A stretch of DNA of 64,000 nt from Heterotrichella gracilis (lineage: Eukaryota; Sar; Xanthophyceae; Tribonematales; Xanthonemataceae). The position numbers were made by a program, and so were the translations under genes. Positions 57,954 to 64,000 of this stretch are shown here, piece by piece (the first letter of the stretch is position 1; the number at the start of each line of letters is the position of its first letter). The stretch is from the NCBI GenBank assembly GCA_032358255.1, contig JAULBX010018857.1:124001-188000 (forward strand). The letters are read 5' to 3'. A model generated the notes under the pieces. It did not search any database. It saw nothing but the letters and a program-made list of their open reading frames with translations, and was not told the DNA's origin.

Positions 57954-60900
57954 TCAGCGCGCACAGCCAATCAGTTGGTCAGATTTGCGCTTGAGCATAC
58001 GAAGTTTCTCGTAGAGCACAGGGTTGTCCAGCCTGGGGGAAAACAGTATGCTGAAATCAGCGTTGAACAAATGCATTGCAAGATGAATTGTTGGGCAAGA
58101 CGTCTGTGCACCACTGTTTTAGCTGATGTAGTACCTGGCCTGGCGGTTTCCAACAATGGCCACCCGGACTCTGAGCTCCATCACAGTTGTCTGCAGACCC
58201 TCTGCTTCCAATATCATCTGTATTGCAAGGGAGAAGGTTCACACATGCACTCTATCAGTGTAATATGCGCGGCAACTTGATTGGCAATTTGATCACCCAA
58301 GTTCAGTGTCAGCGCGGTTCTGTAACTTGACATGATGCACCTGTTCAAGGGTGTTGATGTGCTGCGTGAAATCAATAGCTCTCGGAGGTGGGATGGCACG
58401 TGGCTGGTGTGCAACAACTGCCAAGTTATGTGCACCATCTGAATCTGGCTTTGGAGGTAAATCCTTGTCATCCATCTGGCCAGTCGGCGCATGGGGGTTT
58501 GCTGGCCGGTCAGGTGCTGCACCATCACCAGTACCCACTTTGCCATCAAGATGGCTGATGGACACTTCCATAGGCCTAGCGGCTGTGTCCTCAGCAGCCA
58601 GGTGAATGCTAAAGGTCTGTGTGGGATTCATTGATGGAGCTGGTGACAGCTTTGACTTTGGTGGGACCACAGTGGCTCCAAGGCTTGGCAGCAGACGCGG
58701 TGGTGGTGATGGCATGGCACTGGCATTCTGTAACGCCATGTTGGTAGCCGGTTTGGTTGTTGCAGTTGGGGAGGTCCTTGCATTGCTTGGCATGGCTGAC
58801 TTGGATCCACCAGATCTTGGCTTTGAGAGGGACGTGATCAGCTGCATTCCAGGACCAGTCGTCCCACAGACTTGAGCGGGTGGCTGAGTTCCCGCCAAAG
58901 TGGTGCCAATCTTGCTTGGTGCCTGCAAGAGAGTAGGCCTGGAGACTGTCTTCAACATCGGCGGGGGGGGCTGGATCAGTGGTGAGACAGGAGTGGACTG
59001 TGGTACTTTGGCTGCATCTGAGCTGGGAATTGATGAAGCGCCCACTTTCAAGCCAAGACCTGGCTGAGACACAGTCTGTGGCCTGCTGCTTGTGGACTTC
59101 AAAGCTATTGGGCCAGGTGCTTGCATTGTTGATGGCATCGCTCCCGGCGCTGGGCCTGTGGTTGCTGCCTTGGCGGGGTTGGCGATGATCTGCCTGTCAT
59201 TTGTAACATGCTTGGATACATTTGGCAATGCGATGTTTGATTGGCCACTCCCTACCACAGGCAGTGATGGTCCAGCTCCAAATTGCACTGCACCTTGCGC
59301 GGGGCTGTCAGTGGGTGTGACTGGATCAGGTGCTGCTGGCGCTGCTTCAAATGGCATGAGGCGCTGCTCTGCCTTTGTCGGTGGGTTTGGGGTTCTGGCG
59401 GCAGGGGCACTGGCTTTGTCAGACTTTGCGGATACCAGCAACCGTGACATTTTGTCAGAAGGATGTGCCGGTGGGCGGGGCGGGAGTCCAGGTGATGATG
59501 CTCGGATGGCATGCCTTGGGGTTTTTGACACAGCTGCGCAAGTGGGCTGGCGATGCACAGGTGAAGCAGCTTGGGTTGGAATTGGCTGCACTGGAGCAGA
59601 AGCATTGGGGTTTGCAGTCATTGCTCCTGGGTAATTACATGGAGCCTCCACCTGAACATCTGCTGCATCATGAGAAGATTGCAGAATGCCTGGCCTGACT
59701 GTTGCATCGTGGTCATTTGCCTGCTGGCTGCTGTCACCTGTTGCTGTCGCAGCTGGTGCAGGGGTTGGCAAAGTTGCAATGGGGATCATGGTAGTGTCAT
59801 CTGCTACCAATGGCGTCCCAACGTCGCTGACAACGCTTGCAGGGATGGTGTTGGCATTGCCTGTGTGCCCACCAATGTTGCTATCTGTACCTGTCCTGGA
59901 TTGGGTGCGGTCACTGCAGTCGTAGAACTGTTGTCAGCATATGATTGATTGACTTCGAGGCACACGTTGCAAGCCATGGCGGCACTGAAACCCAGCAGCT
60001 TTTGTCTTTACGGCAAGACAAGTAACATTACATGACTGTAAATCGTGAAGCTGCTGTGGCATAATTGGTGTGCACGGTGTGGCAAGCTGCAGCATGTGTA
60101 TATCAACATGATGCAACCATTGAAAATGACTCAATATATTCAGTACAATGCAAGCCTGTTCCACTCTGTATACAGTGGTGACACCATACATCTATCATTG
60201 TGAACAAAAGGAAACCAACTTATGCACTCGCCTGGCTGGGGTATGTGAACGGTCAACTCCCTTCACGTCTTGAGTTGGGCCAGTGGGATTCTGGCTGGCT
60301 GTTTCTGACGGATCCGCAATAGACCCCCCAAGCGGTTCCTGCAATTGTAGTGTGAGTTTGTTCACTTGAAAATTGATTAAATGCCGCATGAGTGGAATGA
60401 TCAGTCGACTAGAAGTCAGTACAAGCAATGGCATGTGCTGCAATATACTATGTAGGCCACGCGCATACCTGATCAGCTGCGACGTTCTCAGTCTCCATGG
60501 ACATCAACGCAACGTCAGCGCTTTGCTGATGGGGTGTAAAGGTGACATTGCCGTTGTCCCTGGTTTCATCCAAGTTTGGATCTGCCTCCAGAGGCACTGG
60601 TTAGGGCATGGAGAGGGTTTGGTTAGATTTAAAATTGCGCAACATCAACAACCAGTCTAAATAGGTCCATTGTTGTTGCTTGGCGCTGCATGTGCATGGA
60701 TGACTGCTACAGAGTCAGCTGTAATGCTGGAACGCGTGTAGTTCACTATTTCAAATGAAATAGTTAATAAATTCCGGCGTATTGAATTCATCCCTCATTT
60801 GATACAGGATCTATGCATGCTTAACTGGACATGAATCTCTTCAAAAACATGCACAATTACAATGTGGCACCAAATTGCTGATGGTGTGTAACATATGTGA

Positions 60901-62106
60901 CAAGGTGCGCTGCACAAGGGTATAGGATTACATATAAAAGTTTAGTTTGACAGTGCCCAATAGTCGCACCTTGCTGCAGACTCGAATTCAGGCCATGCAC
61001 GTTTTCATCCTGTTCCATATGAGTGCTGTCATCATTTGCTGGTGGGTTCAGGGTGAGGTCAGGCATGTATTCATCCTGTTCCATGCCCGCGCCAGCAGAA
61101 GCTCCACCACTTTCACCAACAGACTTCCCTTCCACTTCAGGTTGAGGCGGAACCTTGGCAGCCACTGCTTTGAGTGGGGCAACAGTGTCCAAATCATCGA
61201 CAGAAAACTCATTGAAGAAATCATCCTCGTCGTCATCATCTGCGCAAGACCTTGTGTGTCAGTTGTTGCTTTGGCTTTGCAAAAGTACTGATAGAAAGGT
61301 GAATCATGCTACAGCAGGAGGATTCATGCTGCTCCAGGACCCACTCCAATGTGCACTTGTGGCATCAAACTCAGACTGTAGCGACTGGTTTTGATGTAAA
61401 GCACGTCCGGCTTGAAACTCAGCTACTATGGTTGCATGAATTGCATTCTAATAGACTATTGACTGCTGTCTAGCTGGGAAATGCTTGATAAATGATCATT
61501 GTTATAACAATTGCTTGGATCTTTAAAAAATGCAATGACGGGCCCCTTGGGATTGTGCGGGGCACAGCACGCAGCCCCCCACTGTGTGGCCGTGGGGATT
61601 GGGGATAGTGGTGGCACAATCAATGGCACCAATTAGCTTTCATAAGATTGGAATGCGCACATTGCTCTGCATATGGTATGCATAGTGCACAGACTCACAA
61701 ACCAAGGTGCATGCATTGATTCAGCTGCACACTTTGTACCTGCAAAACTGCTGAACACGTCTTTTTTGGCAGTGCCCACTCCCTTCCCTGGCTGGTTTCC
61801 AGGGGTCGATGACCTGGCATGGCACATGACAAACGTGAACCATCCTACCATCAATGCAGGTCAACGTACATACTACAGATGTGCGGATATCGATAATTTC
61901 AAATTAATGTAGTGAGTAAAGCTCAAATATGGGCTATTCCAGGTACATAAGCAACCCCTGAGAGCGAGGTTGCCACTGACTATCATGATTTTCACATGAC
62001 ACTGAATGTACGTACCCTGACGCAAAGGAGACTCCAGCATTGGGTTTGCTCTCTCGTTGAATACCCTTCATGAAGCCCAGTCCGCTGACATCGGCATCGT
62101 CTACAG
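57954..62106 (-). CDS. uncharacterised disordered Pro/Ser/Ala-rich protein, 5' end unresolved
   Basis: Not recognised. Identified exons: 62106-62022 (DDADVSGLGFMKGIQRES), about 61240-60973 (acidic, EDDFFNEFSVDDLDT, with two MEQDE repeats), about 60599-60469, about 60341-60235, about 59915-58341 (over 500 codons, almost entirely Pro/Ala/Ser/Thr-rich), 58217-58135 and 58032-57954. The last two encode a conserved-looking helical end: LEAEGLQTTVMELRVRVAIV and LDNPVLYEKLRMLKRKSDQL. A GC donor (AG-GCGAGT near 60234) fits the phase into the big exon. No start codon was found; an upstream exon near 63045-62969 is possible. An acidic head, long disordered middle and charged helix suggest a nuclear scaffold or regulator, but this is speculative. 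Confidence 0.55.
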
Positions 62107-64000
62107 GTACAGGGACTCAATCAGACTGGGTGTCAGTTACCACGTGAGAATGGGTGATACAACAGAGGATTTGCGAAGGGAATGATATGTACAGTGTATG
62201 AAATGTTTTTTATCACATCCAACTCCAATTTTTAAATGCTTAAATACAACTGGCTTGTCACATGCTGCAAGTACGTTGAGTACGGATGAAAAATGAGACA
62301 CAACAGGAACCCCTTTGCCAACCTTGTCATTACGTCAAGCTTCAATTTTAGTGCATGCATCAGACTAGCTCTAAGCATGGCGCAGAGACCGCAAATGGGA
62401 ACACAATGTCATTTACGTCAAACATAAATTATAATGCATGCAACAGCTGGCTCTAAGCATGGCGCAGGGGACTCCAAAATGGGCAAACAATGTCATATGC
62501 CACCCAGTCTGGATAATCGAGCACTTGCCATCCAATGAGAGCAGCCCCATGTTGCCAGCAGTCACTCCAGGAGCTGATGACAGCAAGGTCCACTGACTAG
62601 GTCACCAGTAGTACACTGCAAAGCAATCACGTCGAGTGAGTAGAGGCCCTGTCCATGCCTAGGTGCGCTGCAGTACATGTAGCATTTCAAGTTGACTGTG
62701 GTATACACTGATGTGATTTGCACTGGTGTCCTTCGGTTGGCAGTGTAGTGTTGAGGCAGCATAATCCAGCCTGTAGCATTTCAAGTTCACTGTAACAGCA
62801 CTGGATGTACATTTTTAGTGAATAGTTGACACATAGAAGTTCCATCTTCCAACAAGGCACTGCACTGGCCCCTATCAGTGATAGCACAGCACACAGGCTC
62901 GAAGCCTTCAGGCACAATAAGAACTTGCCTAGCAAGACCCGGTGAACGTACCAGCAGCAAGTAACCTTCACCTCGCCGCAGTCCTCGTTGCCTGACTTTC
63001 CAGCTGCGAGTTCCACGTTTGTTTTCAAGGTTGACTACGTCTTGGACCAGAAGTTACAATTCCCTGGCTGACTCTTCCGTGGTGCGCCAAGGCTCAAAAC
63101 ACAAAGTGTCGAACAACCCAAAAGGGAACCTGTCTCACAAAACCTGTTGCCAAAAGTGCTGGAGCTTGGTGGTAAAGCAACGTCAGCTTGGTCGAAAACC
63201 AGTTTTGAATGTGAGGCCTGCCAAATCCGCCCCCATGACATGGAGGGACCACTGAAATCTCCAGAAATCCAGTCTGCACTGCCGACCATAATACTGGCCG
63301 TAGCCAAAACAAACTGTATATGCGGCTGTTGTGGTGCACTCTCGTACAGATAGACTGTGTTGCAAGCGCAATTGCTGGGCCGTGCCCAAGGGCTGTTGCA
63401 ACTGCTACTGCCTCGAGGGCAATGCATGCATATGTAGGCGCTATGTAGCACTGTTTGCGTTGGGCTTCTAGAGAGGGCTTTAACTGATAGTTTTAGAGAG
63501 GCTTTGTTTAGGGATCCTTAACGGCTTGCTGTTTTGTGGTGGGCTGTTGACTTCTGGCCTCTTTTACACCCACTCTGCCTGTAGTTTTCTGTGCACTACC
63601 CACTGTCAGGGATCTCTTGATATTATGCTGCTGCGCCCTTGTCAAAGCGTGTTCGTTCCGACGCAGCTTTCTCGTCCGTTTCAAAACAGTATTTCTTGTC
63701 ACCCACGCCGGCAGAAGCTCAGCCGAGCTGAGCCATGTCTGCGGTATCGGAGGCAAAGTACAGCCATTGCACTGCTCTGCACAGCAATACTTGGAGAACA
63801 AGCAGGGTGCGTGGGTGGTTTGTTAACCCATGGATACATAAGGCAAAAAACAGCCCAAGCCATCCTTGAGGCCATTTCCCAGCTGCCACCAGGTAGGTCG
63901 CAAAGTGCATGCCGCAAAATATATGCATGCATATCATTGCGGCAGGTGCAATATATTGACTTGCAAGTGCAAGTCAAGGGTTATGAGTGTACCAGGACGT
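62107..64000. other. window end, no firm gene
   Basis: The left part may be an intron or promoter of the preceding gene. It holds tandem repeats at 62333-62490 and a duplicated TGTAGCATTTCAAGTT at about 62677 and 62771. On the minus strand, about 63045-62969 could be an exon (NLENKRGTRSWKVRQRG), and 63720-63508 could be a basic C-terminal exon (NTVLKRTRKLRRNEHALTRA, ending in a stop at 63508). Neither has other support. Confidence 0.4.
62333..62490. repeat. tandem duplication, about 82-bp unit
   Basis: Two copies share CGTCAA, ATGCATGCA, CTAGCTCTAAGCATGGCGCA/CTGGCTCTAAGCATGGCGCA, AAATGGG and AACA-CAATGTCAT blocks, starting near 62333 and 62417. A weaker third unit may precede them. Confidence 0.8.

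Noticed and set aside
63035-63451. 138-codon minus-strand frame near the window end
   Set aside because: No ATG-supported model, no family similarity and no consistent splice partners.

Overview
The window is nuclear DNA of a green alga (Chlorophyta; a trebouxiophyte-like lineage is my guess, not shown by the sequence). The evidence is eukaryotic: spliceosomal introns with GT/AG borders interrupt almost every gene, there is a nuclear tRNA-Trp, and short runs of the plant-type telomere motif CCCTAAA are scattered through introns. The gene set is that of a photosynthetic eukaryote: plastid uroporphyrinogen decarboxylase, a photosystem II S4-domain protein, a DUF3593-like plastid membrane protein, a two-domain WRKY factor and a plant-type SWI3D. 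TGTAA, the usual chlorophyte poly(A) signal, lies downstream of some genes. Exon coordinates were derived by hand from reading frame, splice borders and family conservation. Most models close with consistent phases.

Layout. 0-4.4 kb holds only a tRNA-Trp and degenerate repeats. 4.4-9.3 kb (-) holds a DGAT2 acyltransferase preceded by a multi-membrane-span module that is either fused to it or a separate gene. 10.5-20.1 kb (+) is a 22-exon SWI3/SMARCC chromatin-remodelling subunit. 21.1-24.1 kb (-) is HemE. 24.9-28.3 kb (+) is a proline iminopeptidase with a large low-complexity insert. 28.8-29.8 kb (-) is an intronless PGAP3/Per1. 30.0-31.2 kb (-) is RMI2. 31.8-34.3 kb (+) is the PSII S4 protein. 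34.5-38.9 kb (-) is HIRA. 39.9-44.0 kb (-) is an intron-rich tyrosine recombinase with an intact catalytic set. 44.8-46.5 kb (+) is a TLDc protein. 47.5-50.6 kb (-) is an ATG14-like PI3K subunit. 51.3-54.5 kb (+) is a group I WRKY factor. 55.0-56.1 kb (-) is the DUF3593-like protein. 56.8-57.8 kb (+) is an ARF GTPase. 58.0 to about 62.1 kb (-) is an unrecognised disordered protein. The last 1.9 kb has no firm gene.

Genes mostly alternate in strand, giving six divergent pairs with 0.6-1.2 kb between start codons and several tight convergent ends. There is no pathway cluster. The products cover lipid and GPI-anchor metabolism, tetrapyrrole synthesis, chromatin (SWI3, HIRA), genome stability (RMI2), autophagy, vesicle traffic and transcription.

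The most unusual signal lies within the introns. In at least five genes, partial copies of exon edges, usually with their splice acceptor, are repeated in tandem inside the adjacent intron, often separated by CCCTAAA filler. In SWI3 intron 6 the donor and acceptor both sit in copies of the same exon segment, as expected if the intron arose by tandem duplication of an AGGT-containing coding stretch. The domesticated-looking tyrosine recombinase is the second point of interest.
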